Below are positions 16,606-25,257 of a stretch of DNA of 64,000 bases, one piece after another. The stretch comes from a virus, in IMG/VR virus record IMGVR_UViG_3300021467_000006, positions 1-64,000 of that record; one strand, given 5' to 3'. The position numbers were made by a program, and so were the translations under genes. The notes beneath the pieces are model-generated. The model ran no database searches, was not told the DNA's origin, and worked only from the letters and a program-made list of their open reading frames with translations. The number at the start of each line of letters is the position of its first letter. Position 1 is the first letter of the stretch.

Positions 16606-17163
16606 ATGCCTAAATGTAAAGATTGTGCCTTATTTGAAGATTGTATGGCAGACGAAAATGATGTGCCAGAAAATTTCGATTGCGAAGATTTCACACCAAA
16701 AGAAGAAGCCCCAACAGAAGAAGTAATCGAAGAAGCAGAAGAGGTTTGGGGAGAAGAAGCTGAAATGACAGATGAGTTTGAGGGGTTTGACGAAGAGGAA
16801 ATAAAAGAAGCAGAACCAGAGCCTGAGCCAGAACCTGAATCAAAACCAAAACCTAAGACAAAGAAACCCAAAGCTAAACCAGGGCCGAAACCCAAAGCCA
16901 AGCCTAAGAAAGAGGCTAAAACTAAGGAAGCTCCAAAAGAAGCCTTGCAAAAAGAGAAGGTTTCTGATAGTCTAGAAGATAAGATCAGGAAGGCTATAAA
17001 AGATCGTGAAGATATCATGGTAATCAAGGTGAAATTCCTGATTGAATTAGCTGAAACCAATCCCAAACTCAAAAAAGAAATAGAAATGGATACCCTATTA
17101 GATAAATTGGCAGATTTGATTACAACAGCAGAGGCAACCAAGATTGTCGCCTCCCTTCTCTAA
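16606..17163 (+). CDS. Four-cysteine protein with Pro/Lys/Glu-rich linker
   Basis: The product is 185 residues. The N-terminus CKDCALFEDCMADE...CEDFTP repeats the four-cysteine motif of the phosphatase tail. Residues 28-70 are acidic, 70-105 alternate Pro with Lys and Glu as a rigid linker, and the end is a helical domain. The shared motif suggests both proteins bind the same metal or partner. AAGGAGG precedes the ATG and a strong terminator follows. Confidence 0.8.
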   Translation: MPKCKDCALFEDCMADENDVPENFDCEDFTPKEEAPTEEVIEEAEEVWGEEAEMTDEFEGFDEEEIKEAEPEPEPEPESKPKPKTKKPKAKPGPKPKAKPKKEAKTKEAPKEALQKEKVSDSLEDKIRKAIKDREDIMVIKVKFLIELAETNPKLKKEIEMDTLLDKLADLITTAEATKIVASLL

Positions 17164-17175
17164 CCCCCATAAACA

Positions 17176-17203
17176 GCCCCCGTTACCCCCACGGGGGCTT
17201 TTT
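17176..17203 (+). terminator. Rho-independent terminator
   Basis: A perfect 8-bp G/C stem (17176-17183 with 17191-17198) and a 7-base loop are followed by five T residues. Confidence 0.95.
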
Positions 17204-17216
17204 GTTGTAAGGTGTT

Positions 17217-17642
17217 ATGGATGCTAAGAAGATATTAGTAGAACAGATAACAGAACAGGTTCTAAATGAATTAGAAAATAAGTCTAGAGCATTTAAAACC
17301 TGTTCTTATTTAATTCCACCTGATAAACATGAATCTCTTGTAAAACTTTATCTCACCTTAGTAATAGAAGAAGAACACTTAGAAACTCTTCAAACCCTCT
17401 CTAAAACTTTCCTCTGTACAATAGAAACATTAGTAGCGTTCTTTTTAAGACGAATGTTATCAACCATGTCTGTAAAAAACAAGATTTTAAAACTAGGTGG
17501 AATTGATAAAGAGACGCTTCAAATAATTGATGCCTTGGAAGAAACAAAGATCTTCCTAGCCAAAAAAGCCTACCTTGGCAAGAAGGGCATCAAGAAAAAA
17601 GAAATGGACAAGAAGATAGCCAAGCTAATAAGCAGGGCTTAA
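17217..17642 (+). CDS. Hypothetical helical protein
   Basis: The product is 141 residues and is predicted to be helical throughout, with a Lys-rich C-terminus. The ribosome site GTAAGGTG is modest. No promoter is seen between the terminator and this gene, so read-through is likely. No family is recognised. Confidence 0.75.
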   Translation: MDAKKILVEQITEQVLNELENKSRAFKTCSYLIPPDKHESLVKLYLTLVIEEEHLETLQTLSKTFLCTIETLVAFFLRRMLSTMSVKNKILKLGGIDKETLQIIDALEETKIFLAKKAYLGKKGIKKKEMDKKIAKLISRA

Positions 17643-17662
17643 CAAACCACTAGGGGGTTAAA

Positions 17663-18940
17663 ATGGAGAATTACGTTAATAGTCTGCTCACGGAGAGGTT
17701 TCTTTCTGAATTCAATAGAAAACCATTTGGCAAGAATCAAGATAAAATAATTTCCAATTGGTGTTCAAAAATAGAAACAATAGCAGAAAAGCATAAGATC
17801 GAGGCTACTATCTTGGCAGAAAAGGCAATAGATAACATTCTCAAAGTACATAAAAAATCGAGGAATTTTGTGCCATCTGTGAATGTTTTATTAGGCAATA
17901 AATATTTTGAGATGATAAAAAACCAGATAAGTAAGAGAAAATTGGGGATAACTCAAACAGAAAGATTAATCTCTGAAAGAAACATCAAGCCCCTCGTGCT
18001 TCCAAAAGAAAGTACGATAAATCTAATTTCAAAAAGCAAATTCATAAGAAATAATTCTACAATGACCAAACTAACACATACAGCATTTGAAGAAACATTC
18101 CTCGGAAATAAATTAACTACCCTTACAAACATACCAACAAAACCAATAAAAGGAAATTTCAAATGGGAATTAGTAACCTTACTGATGCACCTGAAGAAGT
18201 TCCATAACGAAATACCAGTAACAAGGCGGATAGTTATTGAGGTGGAATCAGTATTATTTAGTATATTACTGCATAACCATAAAGAAGAATTAAAAAAATT
18301 ATATATAAAAGACTATAATTATACCCCAGAGTACGCCAATGGAAATACATTAAATGTATTATTAGATCTATGGGAAGAATGTAGGGATAAAATAAACAAA
18401 AAAGATATCAATAGATATGTAAAAAGACAAAACGTAATAGATGATATAACTTATTTTATGGGATTCAAACCCGTAACAGTACCATTGAGAAAATTTGGAA
18501 CATCAATAGACGTTAAATATAGCTATTCCTATTGCATCTTATTAATGAAAGCCTTCACTTTAGCAATGAATCAGATGTTATTTAAGGGAGAAACTATCTT
18601 AGAACCTTTCTTGAAGAGGATAGCTTATATATATGATTGCAATTCTATAAAAGAAGTCTTGGAATTGAATTTATATATCTATAATGAAATATCCCAACAA
18701 AATACAGGAAAGATACTGCAAAGATATAATCATTATGTAAAAGAAAAAGTAATGTTTCTATTAGAACAAGTAACTTCAAAAATGAAAATATATGGAATAA
18801 ATAGAAAAGCTAAAAAAGAGATATCAAAGAACCTAATTCCAGATATAAAACTAAAAGGATTAAGAAGCAATAGATATAATGTCATAATGACACTGATGAA
18901 AAAATATAAAATCCCTCATATAAATCCATCCAACATATGA
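17663..18940 (+). CDS. Large hypothetical protein upstream of the primase-helicase
   Basis: The product is 425 residues, basic and mostly helical, with no motif I recognise. It ends 22 bases before the primase-helicase gene. Its place suggests a replication accessory role such as helicase loading, but this is only context. Confidence 0.8.
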   Translation: MENYVNSLLTERFLSEFNRKPFGKNQDKIISNWCSKIETIAEKHKIEATILAEKAIDNILKVHKKSRNFVPSVNVLLGNKYFEMIKNQISKRKLGITQTERLISERNIKPLVLPKESTINLISKSKFIRNNSTMTKLTHTAFEETFLGNKLTTLTNIPTKPIKGNFKWELVTLLMHLKKFHNEIPVTRRIVIEVESVLFSILLHNHKEELKKLYIKDYNYTPEYANGNTLNVLLDLWEECRDKINKKDINRYVKRQNVIDDITYFMGFKPVTVPLRKFGTSIDVKYSYSYCILLMKAFTLAMNQMLFKGETILEPFLKRIAYIYDCNSIKEVLELNLYIYNEISQQNTGKILQRYNHYVKEKVMFLLEQVTSKMKIYGINRKAKKEISKNLIPDIKLKGLRSNRYNVIMTLMKKYKIPHINPSNI

Positions 18941-18962
18941 AAATCCACGGGGGTTAGGAATT

Positions 18963-20747
18963 ATGTTCTCTATCCAAGATCAAATAACAGAGCTGTTAGG
19001 TGCACCCACCAGCAGTTGCGGGAATCAATATATCTACCAAACATGCCCTCTCTGTTTTGATAATAAAAAGCATTTCTACATAAATAGCCAGACAGGCTTA
19101 TGGGATTGTAAAAAATGCGGAGAAAGCGGGAACCTTTACAAACTAAAAAAAGAATTGGGAGTAACAAAAGATGTAAAGGTATTAGGCTTAAAAAAGAAGG
19201 AAGATAAACCTCAGAGCGGGATACCATTCAATAGACAGGTAGAAATCATAAAATATCATAAAAATCTATTAAAAGATGAAAAATTATTACAAGAATTAAT
19301 GGATTGGTGGAAAATAAGTTTAGAAACAGTAAAGAAATTCAAATTAGGAGTAGCAAGAAACAAAAATAAATTCAAAAAAGTCATAAAATGGGTATCAATA
19401 CCAACTTTTACATATAAAGAAATAGTCAATGTTAAATATAGAAGCTGGTTAGGAGAAGAAAAAGAGTTCAAAAGGGAATATGGAGGCAAATCTGATCTAT
19501 TCAATATTGATAATATCAATAAAAACCTAAAATTCGTCATACTTACCGAAGGTGAAAAGGATGCAATAGTAGCTACAGATGCCGGATTAAAAAATGTAAT
19601 AGGGCTTACAGGTGGGGCTGATACTTTTCTAGACGATTGGTTTGATTTCTTTGAGCCTTTTGAACGAATATTACTCTGCATGGATGAAGATAGAGCTGGA
19701 AAGAGGGGGTTATTAAAGATATCAAAGAGATTAGGAGTAGAAAGATGCAAATATATAAAACTTCCTGATGGTATGGATGTAGCAGATTATATTCATAAAT
19801 ATTCTGCAAAACAATTCAAGAAACTATTGAAAAATCCCCAAGAAATACCTGTAAAATTCGTTACAGATATAAAAACATCATTATTCAACTTCATGATGAA
19901 AAAAGACGATAATGATGAAGTTTATGATTTACCTTGGAAATCTGTAAATAAAATCTTAAATGGCGGTTTCAAACGAGGACAATTAATTACATTATCTGGA
20001 ACACCAAAAGTAGGTAAAACCACTACTTCTTTATACATAGCAGATCATTTTGCCAGAGTGCATAAAATACCTAGTTTATTTTTCTGTCTGGAAATGAAGG
20101 ATTCTGAATTAATTCAGAAACTACTAACCTCCAGATATAAAATCCACCATAAAGCATTGGCTAAAAGCGATGCTTTATGCCTAATATCAGATGTATTAAT
20201 GGATGATTACCCTCTATATTTGGCATATGTCAATGAGAAAATAGATATGAAGATTTTGAAAGAAGTATTGATAGACGCATGGAAAAGACTGGGTATAGGG
20301 TTCTTTGTTTTTGATAATGTTCATTATATGGTTAGACATGTTAAAGATAAAGTTACAGCTATAGAAGATGTTGTTAAAGATATGAAGCTATTAACCAATG
20401 AATTAGATCTCATAACAATACAAATAGCCCAACCTAAGAAAATATCAGTTACAAAAATGATGGATTATTTCGATATAGGATGGAGCGGTGCATTTGCTTC
20501 TGATTCAGATACAATCATATGTCTATTTAGAGAAAGAACAAATCAAACAAAAGATTTTGAAAACTTTGAAGATAGCTCTTTCTCTAACAATCTAGTATTT
20601 GGAGTAGATGCTGGAAGGTATACAGCAGGAGGAATGACTGTATTGAAACTAGATAAAAACTATCTCGATCTCAATGAATATAAGCAAAAAGATATATCTA
20701 TCATACTTACAAATATGCTATCTGCAAATGAAGATAAGAAGAAGTAG
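18963..20747 (+). CDS. DnaG/Twinkle-type primase-helicase
   Basis: The product is 594 residues. A zinc-binding primase domain has C28, C31, C49 and C52. A TOPRIM domain follows (LTEGEKDAIVATDAG), and then a RecA-like ring helicase with Walker A TPKVGKTT (K352) and Walker B FFVFDN. This is the plan of T7 gp4. The protein should unwind the fork and make primers. GGGGTTAGG precedes the ATG. A separate AEP-like primase is encoded at 22012. Confidence 0.9.
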   Translation: MFSIQDQITELLGAPTSSCGNQYIYQTCPLCFDNKKHFYINSQTGLWDCKKCGESGNLYKLKKELGVTKDVKVLGLKKKEDKPQSGIPFNRQVEIIKYHKNLLKDEKLLQELMDWWKISLETVKKFKLGVARNKNKFKKVIKWVSIPTFTYKEIVNVKYRSWLGEEKEFKREYGGKSDLFNIDNINKNLKFVILTEGEKDAIVATDAGLKNVIGLTGGADTFLDDWFDFFEPFERILLCMDEDRAGKRGLLKISKRLGVERCKYIKLPDGMDVADYIHKYSAKQFKKLLKNPQEIPVKFVTDIKTSLFNFMMKKDDNDEVYDLPWKSVNKILNGGFKRGQLITLSGTPKVGKTTTSLYIADHFARVHKIPSLFFCLEMKDSELIQKLLTSRYKIHHKALAKSDALCLISDVLMDDYPLYLAYVNEKIDMKILKEVLIDAWKRLGIGFFVFDNVHYMVRHVKDKVTAIEDVVKDMKLLTNELDLITIQIAQPKKISVTKMMDYFDIGWSGAFASDSDTIICLFRERTNQTKDFENFEDSSFSNNLVFGVDAGRYTAGGMTVLKLDKNYLDLNEYKQKDISIILTNMLSANEDKKK

Positions 20748-20764
20748 TAATAGGAGGTATTACA

Positions 20765-20941
20765 ATGGGAATTACATTGAAAGAATATGTAAGAGGGATG
20801 CTAATTAAATATAAAGAATATCCTGAAATGAAGAATATCCTAAAAGAATTATATGAGGAATGGTATGGAAAACCTGAACAACAAAAAATCGCTACAATAC
20901 AAGGTGCTTGTTGCACTTTGGAACAAACATGTAGTTCTTGA
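20765..20941 (+). CDS. Small hypothetical protein
   Basis: The product is 58 residues, helical for about 40 residues, then ACCTLEQTC at the end. AGGAGG lies 7 bases before the ATG. It follows the primase-helicase directly and may be its small partner. Confidence 0.7.
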   Translation: MGITLKEYVRGMLIKYKEYPEMKNILKELYEEWYGKPEQQKIATIQGACCTLEQTCSS

Positions 20942-20984
20942 GATTGAATAACATAACTTCAGTTAGAAGTGTGAGGAGGATACA

Positions 20985-21416
20985 ATGAAGACAGAAATAA
21001 TGTATGAATGTAGAAATTTTCAGAGATGCTCGGCTCCTATATGCCCTTTAGATAAAAATAAGAATCAAAGGATTTGGTATTCAAATGAGGCAATCTGTAT
21101 GAGAACAGATTTTTCAAAACTCCAATTCATTAAAACTCAGAGAAAAATCAAACGAAAACAGGCTGAAGGATTTTTTACATATAAGATGTTAGATAAAAAC
21201 TACGTTGTAAAGAAAGGAATAAAAGGATTGAATCCAGAATCTAATATCGAAAAAATCAACAAATCAGAAAGTAATTGGATTTCAAAACATAAAGGCAGAC
21301 CTAAGTTATCAAAAAAACAAGTAGAACAGTTAAAAAAACGCATGAAAACTATACAACAAAAAAAGGCTAAAAAATCGGCATCTAATGATTCCAATAACTT
21401 ACAAAGAAAGGTATAA
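20985..21416 (+). CDS. Hypothetical Lys-rich protein with N-terminal cysteines
   Basis: The product is 143 residues. Cysteines at 7, 13, 18 and about 35 suggest a metal site. The rest is very basic and may bind nucleic acid, with a Lys-rich helix at 100-130. GGAGG precedes the ATG. Confidence 0.8.
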   Translation: MKTEIMYECRNFQRCSAPICPLDKNKNQRIWYSNEAICMRTDFSKLQFIKTQRKIKRKQAEGFFTYKMLDKNYVVKKGIKGLNPESNIEKINKSESNWISKHKGRPKLSKKQVEQLKKRMKTIQQKKAKKSASNDSNNLQRKV

Positions 21417-21584
21417 CTAACTACTTGTTAGAAGACTTTAGTCATATTTCTACAGCATTGAAGGGGTTTGAACGCCAAAATTTGGGAAAATAGAAATTCT
21501 CCCTCATAGCTAATTTTAGATTTCAAAAAAATAGAGGGCTAATAAATTAATTAGTCCTCTAGAAAACAACTAGGAGGTAATCTG
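21417..21584 (+). other. Intergenic segment with 12-bp hairpin
   Basis: A 12-bp stem (21532-21543 with 21550-21561, one G-U pair) and a 6-base loop lie 10 bases before the AGGAGG of the next gene. There is no T tract, so it looks like a processing or translation-control hairpin. Confidence 0.55.
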
Positions 21585-21773
21585 GTGGCAGTATGTCAGA
21601 ACTGTGGAAATAATGTATGTAGGAATGGAAAGATCTGGATAGAAAAGGAAGGGATAGTCTTTGTATTTTGCAAGGCTTGCAGACTTAAAGTAAAGATTCC
21701 TGTAGAACATGGCAGAGCTTATTTATTTGCTTTTATGGCTGCAAACATAGCTGATTGGATAGAGTTGAATTAA
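21585..21773 (+). CDS. Small zinc-ribbon protein
   Basis: The product is 62 residues with CQNC (5-8), another Cys in CRNG, and CKAC (about 30-33). This resembles a zinc ribbon. GTG start behind AGGAGG. Function is unknown. Confidence 0.75.
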   Translation: MAVCQNCGNNVCRNGKIWIEKEGIVFVFCKACRLKVKIPVEHGRAYLFAFMAANIADWIELN

Positions 21774-21780
21774 AAAGCTG

Positions 21781-21990
21781 TTCCCCCTATGTCCGCTATC
21801 ACAGGGGGAATGGTAAGAAAGGAGGTTAGGAGAGGAAGGAATGGCTTTTGTGAATTCAAGAATGTTATAACAAGGCATAATGATTTTGTCAAAACTTTTT
21901 TGAAATTGAAAGGAGACATAAAAAATGTTATATAAAAATTCATCGGAAAAAATAAAAAAGAAGCCCTCAATTTCTAGGACGATTGAGGGC
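21781..21990 (+). promoter_or_regulatory. Two leader hairpins before the AEP-like primase
   Basis: A TTCCCCCT/AGGGGGAA stem (21781-21788 with 21803-21810) lies just past the upstream gene. A perfect 9-bp stem GCCCTCAAT/ATTGAGGGC (21963-21971 with 21982-21990) lies 21 bases before the primase start and overlaps a 23-codon frame at 21925-21996 that has its own AAGGAG. This could be an attenuator in which translation of the short frame opens the hairpin. Confidence 0.5.
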
Positions 21991-21996
21991 AACTAG
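21925..21996 (+). CDS. Possible 23-residue leader peptide
   Basis: The frame starts 7 bases after AAGGAG and ends past the 9-bp hairpin. The peptide is Lys/Ser-rich and has no recognised role other than as a leader. Confidence 0.35.
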   Translation: MLYKNSSEKIKKKPSISRTIEGN

Positions 21997-22011
21997 CAAG
22001 AGGTGCAGTTA

Positions 22012-23163
22012 ATGAACCTAACTAGGATTGATAGTAACAAAAACAGATTAAAAAATCAAGAAGAATTTTTAGAAAAAAATAAAATTCTTGAAAGATATCT
22101 CCACGAACTAAATCCCATCAATTATCTATCCGAAATCTTTAATAATTCAGAAGTCAATTATTTCATCCCCAAATTATCAAGACCAGAAAGAGGGGATATC
22201 TATGATGTTTTAGATTCTGCCTGGTATGAAGGTGGTATCTATGTTTCCTACCAAGATTTTGATGGAAGAGAATTCAGAAGAGAAAATCTGAAAGCAATCA
22301 GATGCTTGGTAGCAGACATAGATGATATAGATTCAAGAGATATCTATGAAATCATTCAGCTAATTAATTCGGGTATTCTCTTCCCAACTTATCTAGTGAA
22401 TTCTGGAAATGGAATTCATCTTATTTTCAAACTCAAAAGAGCGATATCTTACTCAGAAAGCATAGAGAATCTGAATAGGAAAATTTTGGAGAACATAAAA
22501 GAGAAATTACCTACCACAGATATTCTCCCACTCACACACTATTATCGAGTTCCAGGGTCTTATACAAAATTTGGAGAGAAAGCTACAGTTTTTCGAGCCG
22601 GAGATGAAATAGAACTCAGAGAAATAAGGATGATAAAAAATTATGAAAAAATTATGAAAAATAGAATCTATTCTGAACCTAATGCACACCCAATGTTTTA
22701 TTACTGGTTCAGATCAAAAATACTAGAAACAGCTATAAAAGGGTGCAGATATACGTCATTATATGCACTTTGTATAGTTGCTTGGAAATGCAAAATATCT
22801 AAAAAACAGCTAGAAAAAGACCTAAAACATATAGTTTCTGCATGGAATAAGAAATTTTATTATGATCCTCTGAAAGAAAACGAGATAAAGAAAGCATTAA
22901 AAGCCTATAAACCAATATCTGTAAGTGCAAGAAGAAAATATTTGAATACGCTTGTTAACTTCAAGATGAAACCTAAACATGAAAAAACACTAAGGGGACA
23001 TCTGAAGGAAGTAGGTAGGAAGAAAAAAGATAGAAGTAGAAAGAAGATACAATATTGGCTTAAAAAGCTAGAAAATCCATCAATAACAAAGCTAATGAAT
23101 AAGACTGAGATGGATTATAAAACTATCAAAAAATACCTAAAAAGCTGGAAAATAGAGCTGTAA
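22012..23163 (+). CDS. AEP-superfamily primase/RepB-like replication protein
   Basis: The product is 383 residues. CLVADIDDID provides the acidic metal-binding cluster, SGNGIHLIFKL the conserved His strand, and LTHYYRVPGS the basic strand typical of archaeo-eukaryotic primase-like replication proteins. The last 60 residues are basic and end in a helix-turn-helix-like segment. The ATG at 22012 follows AAGAGGTG; an in-frame GTG lies at 22003. The non-coding segment behind it contains iteron-like repeats, so it may be an origin-binding initiator. Confidence 0.7.
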   Translation: MNLTRIDSNKNRLKNQEEFLEKNKILERYLHELNPINYLSEIFNNSEVNYFIPKLSRPERGDIYDVLDSAWYEGGIYVSYQDFDGREFRRENLKAIRCLVADIDDIDSRDIYEIIQLINSGILFPTYLVNSGNGIHLIFKLKRAISYSESIENLNRKILENIKEKLPTTDILPLTHYYRVPGSYTKFGEKATVFRAGDEIELREIRMIKNYEKIMKNRIYSEPNAHPMFYYWFRSKILETAIKGCRYTSLYALCIVAWKCKISKKQLEKDLKHIVSAWNKKFYYDPLKENEIKKALKAYKPISVSARRKYLNTLVNFKMKPKHEKTLRGHLKEVGRKKKDRSRKKIQYWLKKLENPSITKLMNKTEMDYKTIKKYLKSWKIEL

Positions 23164-23502
23164 ATAAGAGGCTCTAAGGTGGTTATAAAAAAGTGGAGAA
23201 AATCCGCATATTAAGTGGCTGTAATCACTACAATAAATACCCCTATTTTATTGGAATTCAGAAGGACTATAATACTTTATATATAGAGGGGGTTTGTTAG
23301 GGGGTATGATAGCCACCTAGTGATACCTAATAGCCAGTATGATATCTAATAGCCACCTAATAACAGCTTAACAGCAATACATAATAGCAGATTAATAGCA
23401 GGTATTATGAGATTTCTAGTGATGTAATAATACAACAAAATAGCTTAATAATAGTGCATTATAGGGGGTTTTTATGTGTTTATACTATCAAGCCGGCGGA
23501 TT

Positions 23503-23520
23503 TCATAATTTTTGTTATGA
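23503..23520. promoter_or_regulatory. Palindromic operator candidate
   Basis: TCATAA-TTTTTG-TTATGA, identical to the copies at 154, 223 and 325. It lies 108 bases upstream of the -35 box at 23629, farther than at the other promoters. Confidence 0.55.
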
Positions 23521-23628
23521 AATTTAAAAAGTGCAAAAATAGGGTATTATGTGGTGTTATGAAATTATTATGATTTTTTTGTTTAGAAATACTAAACTTC
23601 AAAAAATGCTTATTATTGATATTTTTAA

Positions 23629-23657
23629 TTGACAATGATGGGGAAATATAGTATTAT
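23629..23657 (+). promoter_or_regulatory. Sigma70-type promoter
   Basis: TTGACA (23629-23634), a 17-bp spacer ending TAG, and TATTAT (23652-23657). It drives the gene at 23684 and the clamp/polymerase genes behind it. Confidence 0.85.
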
Positions 23658-23683
23658 CTGATACCAAGAAAGGAGGCAAAGAT

Positions 23684-24028
23684 ATGTTTGAAGTTATTCC
23701 TTATGATTTACTGGAAGAAGATGAGAAATTTGAGTTAGATGATTTTGTTGGCAATATGAAGAAGGCTGGCTTGGATTTATATGTTATTGCAATTACTAAA
23801 GAAATTGATGAAGAATTTATCAGCTTCAGGATACTGAATCTCAGCTACGTCATTCAGGTTTTTGTAAAGAGAGACGAATTAAGCTATGAAAAGTTGATGA
23901 ATGAAATAGAAAAAGAAATGGCAAATAGGCTGGAAAATAGCTATAGAATGTACAATCTTGCTTCAGAGAAGTGCAATGAAATAAGAGAGAAATTAGGTAT
24001 CAAAAAGGAGCTTGAAAATGTTAAATAA
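23684..24028 (+). CDS. Hypothetical acidic protein
   Basis: The product is 114 residues, acidic and largely helical after residue 65. AAGGAGG precedes the ATG. It overlaps the next gene by 11 bases. Its place before a possible clamp suggests a replication role, otherwise unknown. Confidence 0.8.
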   Translation: MFEVIPYDLLEEDEKFELDDFVGNMKKAGLDLYVIAITKEIDEEFISFRILNLSYVIQVFVKRDELSYEKLMNEIEKEMANRLENSYRMYNLASEKCNEIREKLGIKKELENVK

Positions 24029-25058
24029 GATAGTAAGTGCAATAATGAGAAATGAAAAAGACCCTGAATTGAATCCTATCAGAATAACCCCTGATGGCTA
24101 TTTGGAATGTATGTCAGGGATATTATATGGGAAATTCAAGCTCTTTGAGAAAGGAGAACATGCAATAAACAGCGATATCTACATGAATTATAAAATATTC
24201 AATTCAATCCTTTATCCTTCTCTCTCAGAAAACCCTACCATAACCCTTAAAAACAATGTATTAAACATACTCAGCAAAGAATCCAATCTAAAGATAAACC
24301 TCTCTATGCCTTTTGATGATTATAAAAAGACATTGGAAGAACTGAGAGATAGATTGGAAGAGATGAATGAGAAAACAGATTGGATAGTTTCTGGAGAGGA
24401 CTTCAAAGAATATGCTTATTTATTGAAAGAAAACATGAAGATAGCTAAATCGTTAAGCGCTTATAAAGATCTTAATTATCTGAAGATAACTGATAGAAAG
24501 ATTCTTTCATTTTCTCCTATTTCTATGATGGCAGCTAGTACAAATTTTCACACACATATCAAATCAGATGTGCCTGGAGTTCTAGTAGATTTGATTCTTT
24601 CTTCAGAACCTTTATATATGGAATTTGCCGAAGAATATATAATTGTGAGATATAACGAGGGAGAAGTTATATGCAAAAAATTGACATATGATGAATTGGA
24701 ATATAAGCATTTTCTTGAAGATTTGGAGAAGCAGGGTTCTATAGCATTGGATAGCATAGATAAGTTCTGGAGTATGGCTCAATTCATAGAATCTTCTTAT
24801 TGGGTAAAGAATCTTCATATAAAAGGCAAATATCCAAATGGATATATAATGCTAAAATCCCCTACTGCTAATATAAAACGAAAGATAAAGATATCTTCTG
24901 GAATGGTAGATGTAAAAATAAGCCCTCAGATATTCAAATTGATATATAAATTAGGTCTTTCAGACGTTTCTGAATCAGATAGAGTATATACATTTATGTC
25001 TGAAAATAAGGATTTAATATTTGTTATTTCAAAGGAATTAGAAGGAGAACAGTTATGA
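24018..25058 (+). CDS. Possible DNA sliding clamp
   Basis: The product is 346 residues. Repeated beta-rich segments with helices (such as FKEYAYLLKENMKIA, then a strand and FSPISMMA) suggest the repeated fold of beta/PCNA clamps, and the length suits the family. No invariant motif exists to prove this by eye. The ATG at 24018 follows AAGGAG; an in-frame TTG lies at 24012. The polymerase gene is close downstream and a clamp loader lies at 30326, which supports the reading. Confidence 0.5.
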   Translation: MLNKIVSAIMRNEKDPELNPIRITPDGYLECMSGILYGKFKLFEKGEHAINSDIYMNYKIFNSILYPSLSENPTITLKNNVLNILSKESNLKINLSMPFDDYKKTLEELRDRLEEMNEKTDWIVSGEDFKEYAYLLKENMKIAKSLSAYKDLNYLKITDRKILSFSPISMMAASTNFHTHIKSDVPGVLVDLILSSEPLYMEFAEEYIIVRYNEGEVICKKLTYDELEYKHFLEDLEKQGSIALDSIDKFWSMAQFIESSYWVKNLHIKGKYPNGYIMLKSPTANIKRKIKISSGMVDVKISPQIFKLIYKLGLSDVSESDRVYTFMSENKDLIFVISKELEGEQL

Positions 25059-25249
25059 TTATTTATAAATGTGATATCTGTGGAAAAGAAACTATGTATG
25101 CCTCTGAAGTAATTAGACCTGAATGGTTTGATTCGAAAAGAGTAGTAATTTGTGATGATTGTAAATATACTCTACAGAACGTAACTGGTTATAATTTTAA
25201 TGATGTCGATTTTCTAATCAGTATTTTAAGAATTGCATTTCCTAATTAG
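25055..25249 (+). CDS. Small zinc-finger protein
   Basis: The product is 64 residues with CDIC (5-8) and CDDC (about 35-38), a likely zinc ribbon. It overlaps the upstream stop (ATGA) and precedes the polymerase gene by 8 bases. Confidence 0.8.
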   Translation: MIIYKCDICGKETMYASEVIRPEWFDSKRVVICDDCKYTLQNVTGYNFNDVDFLISILRIAFPN

Positions 25250-25257
25250 GGTGAAAA

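Larger units (their letters stand above)
23164..23683. other. Non-coding segment with iteron-like repeats, candidate origin
   Basis: Between 23309 and 23400 the core (A)ATAGCC or ATAGCAG recurs at about 20-base and then shorter intervals: AGCC at 23311, 23332 and 23351, AGCAG at 23386 and 23397. ATAGCCACCTA occurs twice. An A/T-rich tract, an operator and a promoter follow. A position directly after a Rep-like primase gene is common for an origin. Confidence 0.45.

Noticed and set aside
16512-17141. 209-codon minus-strand frame rich in Ser and Gly
   Set aside because: It is the complement of the Glu/Lys/Pro-rich coding gene at 16606, which has a good ribosome site and terminator.
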